Source: Pantoea deleyi (lineage in GTDB: Bacteria; Pseudomonadota; Gammaproteobacteria; Enterobacterales; Enterobacteriaceae). From it: 64,000 nucleotides of DNA. Position numbers and translations under genes: made by a program. The stretch spans positions 3,596,001 to 3,660,000 of the forward strand of contig NZ_CP071405.1 in the NCBI RefSeq assembly GCF_022647325.1. The letters run 5' to 3'. Below the pieces are notes generated by a model, which made no database searches, was not told the origin of the DNA, and was given only the letters and a program-made list of their open reading frames with translations. Shown here piece after piece: positions 16,720 through 26,108 of the stretch (position 1 is the first letter of the stretch; each line of letters opens with the position of its first letter).

Positions 16720-18855
16720 ATGGAGCTACTACAAGAGAAAGGTGCTATACATAAAGTTGTTATAATGCCAACAACAGGAGAGTGGACATTTCTTCAGGGT
16801 TTCGATATTGGCATTCTAAATCCTGAAGTAGCTGAAATCCTCTTCTTGTTAAGCAAGGCACCCAAAGAATTAAAGGATATTTTTGTTTCCGAATCACATG
16901 GGGTGGATGATACGCTAAATGCACTAAACCCAATCACTCTTATCTCTAAAGAAAATATTGAAAATATACCTAATATTTATCATGTGCCATTTTGTTTGAT
17001 ATTTTGTGTTAAAGAAGACTTTTTATACGTTAGCAAAATCGCCAAAAATTTCGAAGTACCACCAATAATATGCTGCAATAACAAATCTGCTGACATACGC
17101 TTAAATGAAATAAATAGCATTTTTTCATTCGATAAAGCTTTGTACTCTAGGTTGAAGTTCTTAGAAAGCATGATACGAAAATCAACTGGTGAAAGAAAAA
17201 TATCAAACAACCTTAAAAGAAGAGGATTTTTGTTTAAAAATTCAAATTGGAGATCTACTCTTAACAATGCGACCTTGCCAAATGAACTGCTTATGGAATC
17301 CATTGGCTATATGTTATCACGGCCAAAAAGAATTAAAGATGGAAGCAGCAAAAGAGAGTTTATAAATATAATAATTGACAGCGTTGACGCTTACATCAAC
17401 TGCACGAAGGAATTAAATATAGATCCTCCTGTGGAAATTTTATTATACGCTCCAGGAATGCATTCTTTTCTGTATGATAAAAACCATGACCTCTATGAAT
17501 TGGTCGGTAAAGAATTGAATTTAGATGAGAAAAGATTTTTGATTAACGGCGTCCTTAGAAATCCTGCTTATTCAGGCATCAGGGTCGAACTTGAGGAACA
17601 TAAAACAAAGGATTTTTTCAAAAATCCGATATTCAAATATTTCATTTCACTTAGGCGTTCTGAAATGCGATTAACAACGGCTGCAATCTCTTTGCTTAGT
17701 TTACATAAAAAAATACCTGCTATTAGAATGCCAAATTCAATAAATCATCATGGCAATATACTAAAAAGAATCGAAGAGCTAGCCGTCAAGATTGGAATAT
17801 ATGCCCCTGACTTTATAAGTACTGCCAAAGTATTTAACACGGTAATACGAAGAACTATGGGGAATAAGTTACGATCATATATAACTGATAATTTCAATGA
17901 CATATCATTCGTCTGCGATGTGCCTTTAGACTGGGTTAGGTTCAGGGGGCTGCCTGTTATGTTTAGCCATGAAATATCCAGGATAAACACAACGCCGGGG
18001 AATATTCTATTACAGAACGCATCATTCTTCCCACGTACTGTGATAAATGCATCAGAACTAAAAAAGGTTTTGGTCATTCGCTCTTTTCAACCAGATGATC
18101 CTTTAAAGTTTATATTGGAAACTGCATTAGATACTTTTAGGGTGCATATGCCTGACTTATCTTGTGAAATTATTGATGTAAATTCAAATGCTGAATTTAT
18201 CGAGGCGTTGAACCAATATAATGGATACTTGCTTGTAATGGATTGCCATGGAGATCATGGAGGTGACATAGGACATGGTTGGTTAATCATTGGTGATGAG
18301 AAAATTGACACATGGCATCTCAATAAGGTTGCCAGAATCCCTCCAGTCGTCATACTTAGTGCTTGTCTTACGTCTGCACTTAGTGGTTCGCATGCATCAG
18401 TAGCTAATGGTTTTATGGTAAGTGGCGCATTAAGCGTCATAGGTACTTTACTTCCTGTAAATGCCATAGACTCTGCTGTTTTCGTTAGTAGATTAATTTT
18501 CAGGCTTTATGACTTTCCATCTGCCATACCAAAGGACTACTCTCACGTTAATATGAGGCTTCTTTTATCTATATTTCTTAGGATGTCTTATGCTACCGAT
18601 TTAATAAGGGGTTTAGAACGTGAGGGCTTAATTGCTAAAGATTCTTGGCAAGAGGATGCCATTGATATCAATACGTATATTAATATGCTAAATCAGGATT
18701 GGTTCAGTTACACAATTGAAAAGCTGGCGAAGTTAACTGATTTAGAAGAGGTAGAGGTTCTTAATATCATTGACGAGAAATTATATATAACAGAGACCAT
18801 GTGTTACAGCCAGATAGGATTTCCAGAATCAATTAGCATTAAGCTAAAGGAGTAG
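16720..18855 (+). CDS. CHAT-domain caspase-like protease
   Basis: This 711-residue protein has a C-terminal third with the CHAT (caspase HetF associated with TPRs) pattern. A strand ends in YLLVMDCHGDHGG with the catalytic His (residue 510), and VVILSACLTSALSG carries the catalytic Cys (549), followed by the VANGFMVSGALSVIGTLLPV stretch seen after the Cys in CHAT proteins. The N-terminal 440 residues have no recognised domain and no clear TPRs. CHAT proteases act in bacterial defence, for example as activators of gasdermins or in Craspase. The gene is strongly AT-rich compared with its neighbours, indicating recent transfer. The ATG at 16720 fits the GTGAGG site better than a GTG at 16708. 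Confidence 0.75.
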   Translation: MELLQEKGAIHKVVIMPTTGEWTFLQGFDIGILNPEVAEILFLLSKAPKELKDIFVSESHGVDDTLNALNPITLISKENIENIPNIYHVPFCLIFCVKEDFLYVSKIAKNFEVPPIICCNNKSADIRLNEINSIFSFDKALYSRLKFLESMIRKSTGERKISNNLKRRGFLFKNSNWRSTLNNATLPNELLMESIGYMLSRPKRIKDGSSKREFINIIIDSVDAYINCTKELNIDPPVEILLYAPGMHSFLYDKNHDLYELVGKELNLDEKRFLINGVLRNPAYSGIRVELEEHKTKDFFKNPIFKYFISLRRSEMRLTTAAISLLSLHKKIPAIRMPNSINHHGNILKRIEELAVKIGIYAPDFISTAKVFNTVIRRTMGNKLRSYITDNFNDISFVCDVPLDWVRFRGLPVMFSHEISRINTTPGNILLQNASFFPRTVINASELKKVLVIRSFQPDDPLKFILETALDTFRVHMPDLSCEIIDVNSNAEFIEALNQYNGYLLVMDCHGDHGGDIGHGWLIIGDEKIDTWHLNKVARIPPVVILSACLTSALSGSHASVANGFMVSGALSVIGTLLPVNAIDSAVFVSRLIFRLYDFPSAIPKDYSHVNMRLLLSIFLRMSYATDLIRGLEREGLIAKDSWQEDAIDINTYINMLNQDWFSYTIEKLAKLTDLEEVEVLNIIDEKLYITETMCYSQIGFPESISIKLKE

Positions 18856-19087
18856 TTTTTTATTCATAGTATTAATCAAAATGGGTTTGTTTTTTATAAA
18901 ACCAACTCAGAAAATTTAGTCAATCATCTACATTGAATTAACTCGTTTTGATTTTAATTATCTACTGCATACGATTTAAAGGGTATGAGTGATGCGCAGC
19001 ATAAGTTGCGTTCAAAAAGCTCTGTAGGGTTATGAATGGAATTAGTAAATATAACTAACGCGGGCTCTATGCCGCCCGCACCCGCAG

Positions 19088-19136
19088 CCTCCGTTATCGC
19101 CCGACACCACACACCGGTGCCGCGCGATAACGGAGG
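19088..19136. repeat. 13-bp inverted repeat downstream of the transfer-block gene
   Basis: Perfect arms CCTCCGTTATCGC (19088-19100) and GCGATAACGGAGG (19124-19136) flank 23 nt, immediately after the stop of the minus-strand gene at 19143. There is no T run, so it is either a weak terminator, an mRNA-stabilising hairpin or a protein site at the edge of the CHAT island. Confidence 0.6.
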
Positions 19137-19142
19137 GCCTGT

Positions 19143-19547
19143 TTAATGGCTCATTCCTGCTTCGGTGGCGCGATCTATCTCCTTCAGCACCCACAGCATA
19201 TCAGTGGCATCAGGCACGCAGATATGCCAGCGAATGCCGGTTTTGTAATCCCCATCTGCCGGCCATTGTGTATTGCCCGTGACGGTGATGAGAATGTCCA
19301 GCACCTTATTATTTGCACCGGAAAGACGAACAGCCGTGCAGCTGCGGCGCCCGACCCGATGCGGATAGACCGATACCAGCAGGGGGTGTTCAAGACGCTG
19401 ACATATTTCTTCCCGAAGCTGCAGTATAGCAAGGTTATCCGTCTCGCCGACCGAAGCCTGTCCCAGCGGTGGAACGGTAAAAATGACAGTGGCAACAAAA
19501 GCCTTGTCCTGGACAACCCGTGGCGGCGCCATGGTCAGTTTTTTCAT
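19143..19547 (-). CDS. Hypothetical protein following the VirB4-like ATPase gene
   Basis: This 134-residue soluble protein (MKKLTMAPPRVVQDKAFVATV...) has ordinary ICE-like GC content and no signal peptide or membrane helix. Recognisable features are few: an alternating beta pattern and a C-terminal WHICVPDATDMLWVLKEIDRATEAG helix. It follows the VirB4-like gene by 11 bp, so it belongs to that operon and not to the CHAT island. I do not recognise the family. Its place directly before the variable insertion suggests it is the last backbone gene of this block. Confidence 0.6.
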   Translation of the reverse strand: MKKLTMAPPRVVQDKAFVATVIFTVPPLGQASVGETDNLAILQLREEICQRLEHPLLVSVYPHRVGRRSCTAVRLSGANNKVLDILITVTGNTQWPADGDYKTGIRWHICVPDATDMLWVLKEIDRATEAGMSH

Positions 19548-19558
19548 AAAATCCCCTG

Positions 19559-22363
19559 TCAGTAAATAAGACCACGACTCTCGTCAAGACGACGCGCAAC
19601 ATGGTAAACGGCCTCAAGTTCCGAGCATTTCAGTTCGTCCATAATGGCGCGGCGCTCTGCTTTTTCTTCTTTTTCAGTCATGCCCAGCGCCAGATAGAGG
19701 CTCGGCGGCACCGCCCTGAACAGCGCCTGCACCTTGCGCGACAGAATAACCCCCTCGGTATACTTGCGCGGCAGCTTGGTGGCAGAGAGCAGCATCGCCT
19801 TTTGCTCTTCATTAAGCGTTTTGAAACGGGCGATCTGCTCCACCTCTTCAGGGGGCATCACCAGACAAATCCACCACTCGGCCATGTTGAGCATCTTTTT
19901 TGACGTATCGGGGAAGTCGGCGAGGTTCTGCGTAAAAATCCACAGCCAGGTGCCTAACTTACGCCACATTTTGGCGATTTTAGTGGCATAAGGGCCCAGC
20001 AGCGGGTTGGTGGTGACGATATGGCCCTCATCAATGGGCACGATAATGTCCCTGTCGAGGTACTGGTCGCGCTCGGCGATGTTATTGATGGTGTTCAGCA
20101 GGGAGATAACTGCTACCGCCATCTGGGCCTCGTACCCTTCGCGGGCCAGCTGACCGAGATCGACAATCGTGACGTCGGCCTCCGGCCACGGAGTGCCAGG
20201 ACGGTTGAACAGGTCGCCTTCAAAGCCCTCCGTGAACATGCGCAGCGCCTCCGACATCTCCTCTGCGCGTGCGCGGCGGGCCGAAGTCCGCTTTTCGCGA
20301 CCGTCATCGCCCTGGCTGACGTCATGGGCAATGTCCTGCAGCGCAGACATCAGATCCCCGGGCAGCATCTGACGGGACTCTGCGTAAGCTTTCCGGGCCG
20401 CGTTCATGATAGCCTCGCGGATCATCCCCCGGTCGGCACGGGTCATTCTGGACTCTTCCGGGGCCTCACCGCCGGTAATCATCAGGCGGGCGGCAATTTC
20501 CATCTCGCCCAGAACGTCGCGTTCACCGTCTTCGTCCTCCTCGTCATCAGCGTCTGTTTCCGGTAAGTCGTCCTCACTGATGAGCAGCTCACCGGCCTTT
20601 GCCTTCATCAGCAGGTGCGAGTCACCAAAGGGGGCCAGCGACACCACTTTTCCGGGCTTGATGCTGACGCGGTGAACGCTGAGGCCCAGCGACGCACAGT
20701 AATCACCGTACAGGCCGAAGCTGTTACCCGCCTCAATCAGGAATATGCGCGATCGGTAAATGGCCACCATCTGCGAAAGCTTGTCCACCGCCGTGGCAGA
20801 CTTACCGGCACCGGTCGGGCCAAACAGCAACAGATGCGCGTTCTGAGTGCGGTCCTCTTTATTGAGCGGATCGACCGACAGCGGCCCGCCGCCCCGGTTA
20901 AAAAAGGTCAGGCCGTGATGGCCGGTGCCGGTATCGCGCCCGTAAACCGGTGCCATACAGGCAAAATGCTGGACAAACATCAGGCGCGTGTACCAGTTGT
21001 GCCGGTCGTGCTGCGGGTTAAAGCACATTGGCAGCGCCCGCATGTAGGTGCTGAGCGGGCCGATATCGTGTTCCGGGTTGACCGGCTCCAGCCCGCAATT
21101 CAGCAGTTTACTGCTGAGGTCAAGGTAGCGTTTGCTCAGCGCATCCTCGTCTTTACCTTTTATCAGCAGGGTAATGGCCGCCCGGTAAAGCTTGTGTTTG
21201 TTACCCAGATATGTGCGGGCCGTGGCGGCATCCTCGCGGGCACGCAGCGAATCCACATTTTCCCCCATTGAGTTGCGGCTCAGGCTGGCAAAGTTCGCCT
21301 CCAGCCTGTCCTGCGGCTGCACCACCAGGGTCATGGCCAGCACGGTGCCTTCTGGCAGCAGGTCCATAATAGCGTTGATGTTGTCGCCGCGCTTTACCTC
21401 GCCGGTGAGGTGGCCGGTCTGGGGGCGGGTGCGGAGCCGGGCAACCGGCACCGCCTTGTGCGCAATGCTGTCAAACCACCATATGCCCCTGTCAGCATCA
21501 CTGCGGGGACGGGTAAACCACAGGCTTTCGCTGAAGTCATTGAGCAGCGGAAGGTCGCCGGGTGCCTCGTCGCTGTGGCGGGCGCAGCGGTACAGCGTGG
21601 CCTTGTCCGTCCACTGGGGGGCCGGGTTGAACCAGCGCAGCAGCCAGTTGTGTATCTGCTCGCCGTTCTGTCGCACGGAACGGATGCCGGCACCGCTCAT
21701 TGCCGATGTCAGACGGTCGCAGACCTGATTCAGTAACACTTCCGGTGCCATCGGATCGCGATACGGCTTTTCAACCCAGCGGTAAACCACCATGCGCGTG
21801 CGACGGATTTGCCCGCGCCAGGGGGCACCGGTCACGGTTTCATCCACAAACAGGCCTTTTTCAGCCGCCACGTTTTTCAGGTGACGCTCCTGCTCGTTCA
21901 GCCAGGCCTCAGTGAAGGCCGTTCCCTGTGCCCGGGGTCTGACATAGCCTCTGATGGAATCCATGTACGCCGACAGATCGGAGTCGTCCTGACAGAAAAA
22001 CTGCACCACCCACTGGTGCGAGTCCAGCTCCGGGATGCTGTCCTGCAGGGCGTTCTCCACCACGTCGCGGATTTCCTCCAGGCGGGATTCAGGGCGGCCT
22101 TCGGTGCCGACGGGCGTCAGCTCATAAACCGCACCGACAGACACGCCGTCATCGAGCAGGATACACTGGTGTTCCGGCAGGTATTCCCCCCACGGAACGT
22201 GGTCAATAATGGAGGGGCCGGTGGCATACAGGCCCGACTCATCAGCATGCGTCAGGCGACCCTCGCGGGAGAGGGGCTCATGGCCATCAACCGAAAACGG
22301 CCCGTCACCGTGCTGATGCTCAGCCTGTGCTTCACGGCGGCGGCGAAAAAGACGAAAGGCCAT
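19559..22363 (-). CDS. VirB4/TraC-like conjugative transfer ATPase (TIGR03744, PFL_4706)
   Basis: This 934-residue ATPase powers assembly of the conjugative pilus and secretion channel at the inner membrane. Walker A is GPTGAGKS (residues 515-522), and a Walker B-like strand ends in IIVPIDEGHIV. The N-terminal half matches the non-catalytic VirB4 region, and MSEALRMFTEGFEGDLFNRPG is typical of TraC/VirB4. An acidic low-complexity stretch, DDLPETDADDEEDEDGE (about 599-615), is a family variation between the Walker motifs. It starts directly after the TIGR03751 stop with no gap. Confidence 0.9.
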   Translation of the reverse strand: MAFRLFRRRREAQAEHQHGDGPFSVDGHEPLSREGRLTHADESGLYATGPSIIDHVPWGEYLPEHQCILLDDGVSVGAVYELTPVGTEGRPESRLEEIRDVVENALQDSIPELDSHQWVVQFFCQDDSDLSAYMDSIRGYVRPRAQGTAFTEAWLNEQERHLKNVAAEKGLFVDETVTGAPWRGQIRRTRMVVYRWVEKPYRDPMAPEVLLNQVCDRLTSAMSGAGIRSVRQNGEQIHNWLLRWFNPAPQWTDKATLYRCARHSDEAPGDLPLLNDFSESLWFTRPRSDADRGIWWFDSIAHKAVPVARLRTRPQTGHLTGEVKRGDNINAIMDLLPEGTVLAMTLVVQPQDRLEANFASLSRNSMGENVDSLRAREDAATARTYLGNKHKLYRAAITLLIKGKDEDALSKRYLDLSSKLLNCGLEPVNPEHDIGPLSTYMRALPMCFNPQHDRHNWYTRLMFVQHFACMAPVYGRDTGTGHHGLTFFNRGGGPLSVDPLNKEDRTQNAHLLLFGPTGAGKSATAVDKLSQMVAIYRSRIFLIEAGNSFGLYGDYCASLGLSVHRVSIKPGKVVSLAPFGDSHLLMKAKAGELLISEDDLPETDADDEEDEDGERDVLGEMEIAARLMITGGEAPEESRMTRADRGMIREAIMNAARKAYAESRQMLPGDLMSALQDIAHDVSQGDDGREKRTSARRARAEEMSEALRMFTEGFEGDLFNRPGTPWPEADVTIVDLGQLAREGYEAQMAVAVISLLNTINNIAERDQYLDRDIIVPIDEGHIVTTNPLLGPYATKIAKMWRKLGTWLWIFTQNLADFPDTSKKMLNMAEWWICLVMPPEEVEQIARFKTLNEEQKAMLLSATKLPRKYTEGVILSRKVQALFRAVPPSLYLALGMTEKEEKAERRAIMDELKCSELEAVYHVARRLDESRGLIY

Positions 22364-22780
22364 CTACAGCGCCTCCGTGCGTTCGCCGGGCAGCGCATAC
22401 TGCACCTGGCTGTAAAACGGGAACACGGTACTGTAGCCCGGCACAGGCGTGTTCCCGTCGGCCAGGTGTGGGAACACATACATCACCATGTCAGGGTTGG
22501 GCAGACGCGGAAAGGTCTGCTGGATTTCATTTTCCTGGGTGCGGCTGTAGCTGTCCCGGGTCTGCTGGCTGCTCGTGCTCTCACTGTCAGACACCGGCCG
22601 GCGCAGCGTGGAGCGGCTCTCCGCCGTGGCGTGCGTGGTGGACGCACCGATATTCCAGAGTTCCAGCATGCTGCTGTCCCCCGGGGGCAGCATATCATCT
22701 TTGGAGGTACTGCAGCCGCTCAGCATCAGCGCAACTGTCCCGCTCAGGATGAGTAAGAGTAAGGGATTAATTTTCTGCAT
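22364..22780 (-). CDS. TIGR03751 family ICE lipoprotein
   Basis: This 138-residue protein has a lipoprotein signal peptide: MQKINPLLLLILSGTVALMLSGC, with lipobox LSGC and Cys at residue 23. The rest is Ser/Thr/Asp-rich, then MVMYVFPHLADGNTPVPGYSTVFPFY, the conserved end of TIGR03751. The position between the TIGR03752 and VirB4 genes matches the VirB7/TraV-like outer-membrane lipoprotein of the channel. The start at 22780 is set by the signal peptide; longer in-frame extensions lie inside the preceding gene, which it overlaps by 14 bp. Confidence 0.85.
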   Translation of the reverse strand: MQKINPLLLLILSGTVALMLSGCSTSKDDMLPPGDSSMLELWNIGASTTHATAESRSTLRRPVSDSESTSSQQTRDSYSRTQENEIQQTFPRLPNPDMVMYVFPHLADGNTPVPGYSTVFPFYSQVQYALPGERTEAL

Positions 22781-23042
22781 AATCAGCCCCCGGTGTATTC
22801 GTTTCAGAAATGATTGCGGAAAGGCGCAGGATTCGGCCGTCCGCCTGACTGAGCAGAACATCGGTCTCTTCACGAACCAGCTTCCGGGCGACGGCCAGCA
22901 TGGCCCAGTCCGTCACATCACGCGGTTCGGCTTCCCTCTTGCCCGTATCACGCCGGACAAACCCGGCATACAGTCGTCCACTGAGCGGGGTATACCCCAC
23001 GCGGTACTCAAGCTCACTACTGTCTTTACTTTGGTTGTTCAT
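22767..23042 (-). CDS. Small hypothetical protein of the transfer operon
   Basis: This soluble 91-residue protein (MNNQSKDSSELEYRVGY...) contains the segment DVTDWAMLAVARKLVREETDVLLSQADGR and no signal peptide. It begins at the last base of the TIGR03752 stop (TGATG overlap) and its end overlaps the lipoprotein gene. Such tight coupling supports a real gene. I know of no function for it. Confidence 0.6.
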   Translation of the reverse strand: MNNQSKDSSELEYRVGYTPLSGRLYAGFVRRDTGKREAEPRDVTDWAMLAVARKLVREETDVLLSQADGRILRLSAIISETNTPGADYAEN

Positions 23043-24565
23043 CAGTCCATCCCCGTACCTGAGCCTGCCAGGCTGAAGTCATACTTCACCTTGCGGCCTT
23101 TTTCTTCGTAGTCGATCGCCAGCTGGCGGGTGATGTGCAGCGCGACGGTCTGACCCGGCGGCACGTATATCGCGTCAAAAGTCTGGCCATAACGCTGCTT
23201 TACCCAGTCCACGGTTTCTTTCATGCTCCCGGACAGCGATTTACCCAGCACGGCCTGTCCCGCATCGCCGGTGAGCGTTTGCGTCACGCCGCCCATGGCG
23301 TTGGTCTGGCCCGTCATCTGATTCTGGGAAAGTGCATCGCCGGCAGCAGCAGCGCCGGCCAGCAGGCTGATAGTCGGCAGATAGGCAGAGGCGTTGCTTT
23401 TACGGGTGCCGGAGATGCAGGGAATACCGTTGTCATCTGACAGCCAGCCGATGCTGTTACTGCCGTTACCGCTGCTGTTCTGCGAATTCTGGTTATTACC
23501 GCCGCCGTTCTGACTGTCCGGCGACGGCAGTGTGCGCACAGTACCGTCCTCGAACACAAAAGTGATGCTGGTAATCGATCCGCGCACACAGGATAACGTC
23601 CAGTCACCGGTCGCCGTACCGGACACGATTGCCCCCTGAACGTCCGGCAGCTCAATGCCGTTGGCCGTCAGGTTGTCCTTACCCAGCATCACCTTAAACG
23701 GGTACGGGTCGGTGACTTTACCGTCAATGGGGATGCGGCCGAGCAGCGCCGTCATGGCGCGACTGCCGACCAGCGTGGAGTTTTCCGGCAGCGTAAAAAC
23801 CGGATCGACAGGTTTAATTGCATCCGGAGCGGCCTGACTGACGGCAGTGGTCACCGCCGCACCGGCCTGTTTACCGGCGTCACCCGCTTCACCGAACGAC
23901 GAAGCAAACGAGAAACCGGTCGCGGCATTTTTATTGCTGTCAGTAACGGGTTTGCCGCTGGCATCCAGCGGGATGCCGTCTTTCGGCTCGACCCACTGCA
24001 GGCCGTCTGAGGCGGGCGCTGACATCGTGACGCTGCCACTGCTGCCGCTGTCATAGCCAAGCCCGATTGGGATATCACTACCCGGCGAAAGGGCTTTAGC
24101 CGGCGTGCCCGGCCCCCCGTTTTTCAGCTGTTCAAGCATCTGACCGACCTGCGCACCGAGGTCTGACACCTGAGCACTGAGTTTTGCCCGTTTATCAGCC
24201 TCATCAGCCCGGACATTTGCCACGGCCTGATTGATCTGTGCGTCAACGTTGCCGTTGGTCTTTTTCAGCGCCGCGTTTTCATCGTTCAGCTTTTTGTTGT
24301 CGCCGGCCAGCACATCCAGCCGGTCCTGAACGCGGCGGAAGTTACCCACGATGGTGCGCAGGGTGTCCTGCGGCGTGTCACCTTCAACGCCCAGTGCCTT
24401 CAGCTCGTCAGGCGTCAGGTTCTGCAGTGCCGCATTGGTGGTTTTCTGCGGGGCTGTCGCTGCGCTATTCGGATCCGAGCAGGATTTAACGCCGACGATG
24501 ATGGCGGCGGTCAGCACCAGCGGCACCGCCACTTTTACCAACAGGTTTGTGCCGGGCTGGCTCAT
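23042..24565 (-). CDS. TIGR03752 family ICE protein (VirB10/TraB-like)
   Basis: This 507-residue inner-membrane protein has a single N-terminal anchor (LVKVAVPLVLTAAIIVGVKSC) and a long periplasmic coiled coil (FRRVQDRLDVLAGDNKKLNDENAALKK). A Gly/Ser-rich linker is followed by a C-terminal domain of VirB10/TraB type: GKVTDPYPFKVMLGKDNL and, near the end, IYVPPGQTVALHITRQLAIDYEEKGRKVKY. VirB10-like proteins span the envelope and gate the channel. It overlaps TIGR03749 by four bases (ATGA) at its start and the 91-residue gene by one at its end. Confidence 0.88.
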   Translation of the reverse strand: MSQPGTNLLVKVAVPLVLTAAIIVGVKSCSDPNSAATAPQKTTNAALQNLTPDELKALGVEGDTPQDTLRTIVGNFRRVQDRLDVLAGDNKKLNDENAALKKTNGNVDAQINQAVANVRADEADKRAKLSAQVSDLGAQVGQMLEQLKNGGPGTPAKALSPGSDIPIGLGYDSGSSGSVTMSAPASDGLQWVEPKDGIPLDASGKPVTDSNKNAATGFSFASSFGEAGDAGKQAGAAVTTAVSQAAPDAIKPVDPVFTLPENSTLVGSRAMTALLGRIPIDGKVTDPYPFKVMLGKDNLTANGIELPDVQGAIVSGTATGDWTLSCVRGSITSITFVFEDGTVRTLPSPDSQNGGGNNQNSQNSSGNGSNSIGWLSDDNGIPCISGTRKSNASAYLPTISLLAGAAAAGDALSQNQMTGQTNAMGGVTQTLTGDAGQAVLGKSLSGSMKETVDWVKQRYGQTFDAIYVPPGQTVALHITRQLAIDYEEKGRKVKYDFSLAGSGTGMD

Positions 24566-25452
24566 TTCTTGACCCTCCGCGCCTGTCCGGGCATGACAGT
24601 GACCGGTTCAGCGATAAACGCGCCTTCAGGGCGTCCCTGTATGACCAGGTATACGACCGTTGTATCTTCCGGCGTGCCGGCGCGACCCAGCCAGCGGTGC
24701 TGAAAGGTCGCCGTCTCAAAACGGCCCTGAAGCTCACGCGGGTCCAGCACCACCTTGCCGGCTGAACGGTTACGCACCTGCAGCGCCACCACGCTGTCGC
24801 CCTGCAGGCTCCAGGCCGCCATCGGCGTGACCGAAACGGGTTCGCCCGGCATCAGCGCTGTGATGGAGGAAGGCAGCTTCAGCGACACGGGGCTGATGCC
24901 CGGCACCGGCTCCACGGTCCGGACGGGCCCGTAAAGGCTCTGGGCCGCGTAGCGGGTCAGCACCACCGGCAGCGGGGCGCTGAGTTTTGGCGATTTGCGT
25001 GCCGGTGCAGATGCAGCCTGTGTGTCCGGTGAAGGGGTATTACTGCTACTGCCGGCATCGCCGCTCACGGTCTGTTTATCGCTGGCCGTTGCCGTAGCCA
25101 GTTCACCGTCATAAACCAGTTTCACCGGTTCACGGGTCACTTTGCCGGGCGTGGCGCTGACGTCAAGCAGGATGATTTCGCCGTTTTCCTTATTCTGCAG
25201 CTCAATGCGCGTCACCGGAAAGGCCCCGCTGGCGTCAAAGTAGACCGCGCCGCCGGTGCTCTGAATGCGCACTTTGCCGTTGAGCGCCGGCGGGAACCCC
25301 ACGCGCACATTTTTGTTTACAAACACGATGCGCTCCTGACCGACAGTAAGCGGTATCTGCAGCGGGATGCGCTCCCACTTCATGAGCTCAACCGCCTGCG
25401 TCAGGCCTGAAACCAGAAGCAGGCACAGCAGGGTCAGAGGACGTTTCATCAC
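24562..25452 (-). CDS. TIGR03749 family ICE protein (VirB9/TraK-like)
   Basis: This exported 296-residue protein has a signal peptide (MMKRPLTLLCLLLVSGLTQA, cleavage before VELMKWER). The opening region with PLQIPLTVGQERIVFVNKNVRVGFPP is like TraK/VirB9 secretin-like channel components, and ends with FQHRWLGRAGTPEDTTVVYLVIQGRP. It should be a periplasmic/outer-membrane part of the channel core. It has ATGA overlaps on both sides, with TIGR03746 upstream and TIGR03752 downstream. Confidence 0.87.
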   Translation of the reverse strand: MMKRPLTLLCLLLVSGLTQAVELMKWERIPLQIPLTVGQERIVFVNKNVRVGFPPALNGKVRIQSTGGAVYFDASGAFPVTRIELQNKENGEIILLDVSATPGKVTREPVKLVYDGELATATASDKQTVSGDAGSSSNTPSPDTQAASAPARKSPKLSAPLPVVLTRYAAQSLYGPVRTVEPVPGISPVSLKLPSSITALMPGEPVSVTPMAAWSLQGDSVVALQVRNRSAGKVVLDPRELQGRFETATFQHRWLGRAGTPEDTTVVYLVIQGRPEGAFIAEPVTVMPGQARRVKK

Positions 25453-26108
25453 TGGAAGACTCCTGATTTATTCACGGGCTCCGCCTGCGGAATGGCTTCA
25501 AGCTGCTGCGGCGTGGAGTCGTAGCAGTCCAGCGCCAGGCCAAACGGATTGCGGGCGGCATCCCCCTCCCACCGCACCACTTTAAGCGGGTAGCGGACCA
25601 GGGCGCGTTTGACCTTCTCGGCGTGGTAATACTCGTCTGCCACCAGGTCGAGCCGGACCACCCAGCGGTCGTCACTCAGGATGTCGACGCTGCTGTCGCT
25701 GTAGCCGCGACGCGGGATTTCATACACCACGCGCACGCGGTCTTTGAGCTCGCCATTATTTTTACGAAACTCATAGTCCCTGTTCAGGAAGTCCTGGCAG
25801 GACGGTGTCAGGTAGGGGCTGAGCTGGGCAATCTTCGCTGCATAGTCCACCTCACCGTCGGTCGGCCAGGCGTTGAGCTGCTGGAAAATGTAGAACGCGA
25901 AGGCATAAACCGTTGAGGGCGGAACAACCCACCATTTCTGCGTGCTGCCCGAGCGCAGGTCGGGGGGAATGTGGATGGTCATGTCCGAAGGCGCCCGCAT
26001 CCAGCCGGCTGAGGTGGCCAGCATGCCGGCGAACAGCAGTACGCAGGCAATGCGCAGGGAAAAGATGTGGTTATCACGCGCGGTGATACCGTTACGAAAC
26101 CGGCTCAT
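25449..26108 (-). CDS. TIGR03746 family ICE protein (VirB8/TraE-like, PFL_4703)
   Basis: This 219-residue protein has one N-terminal membrane anchor (RIACVLLFAGMLATSAGWM) and a periplasmic domain with WWVVPPSTVYAFAFYIFQQ and DRVRVVYEIPRRGYSDSS. The layout is that of VirB8/TraE, a bridge between inner-membrane ATPases and the periplasmic channel. The start at 26108 gives an ATGA overlap with the upstream TIGR03750 gene; a start 15 codons upstream lies inside that gene. Confidence 0.87.
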   Translation of the reverse strand: MSRFRNGITARDNHIFSLRIACVLLFAGMLATSAGWMRAPSDMTIHIPPDLRSGSTQKWWVVPPSTVYAFAFYIFQQLNAWPTDGEVDYAAKIAQLSPYLTPSCQDFLNRDYEFRKNNGELKDRVRVVYEIPRRGYSDSSVDILSDDRWVVRLDLVADEYYHAEKVKRALVRYPLKVVRWEGDAARNPFGLALDCYDSTPQQLEAIPQAEPVNKSGVFQ

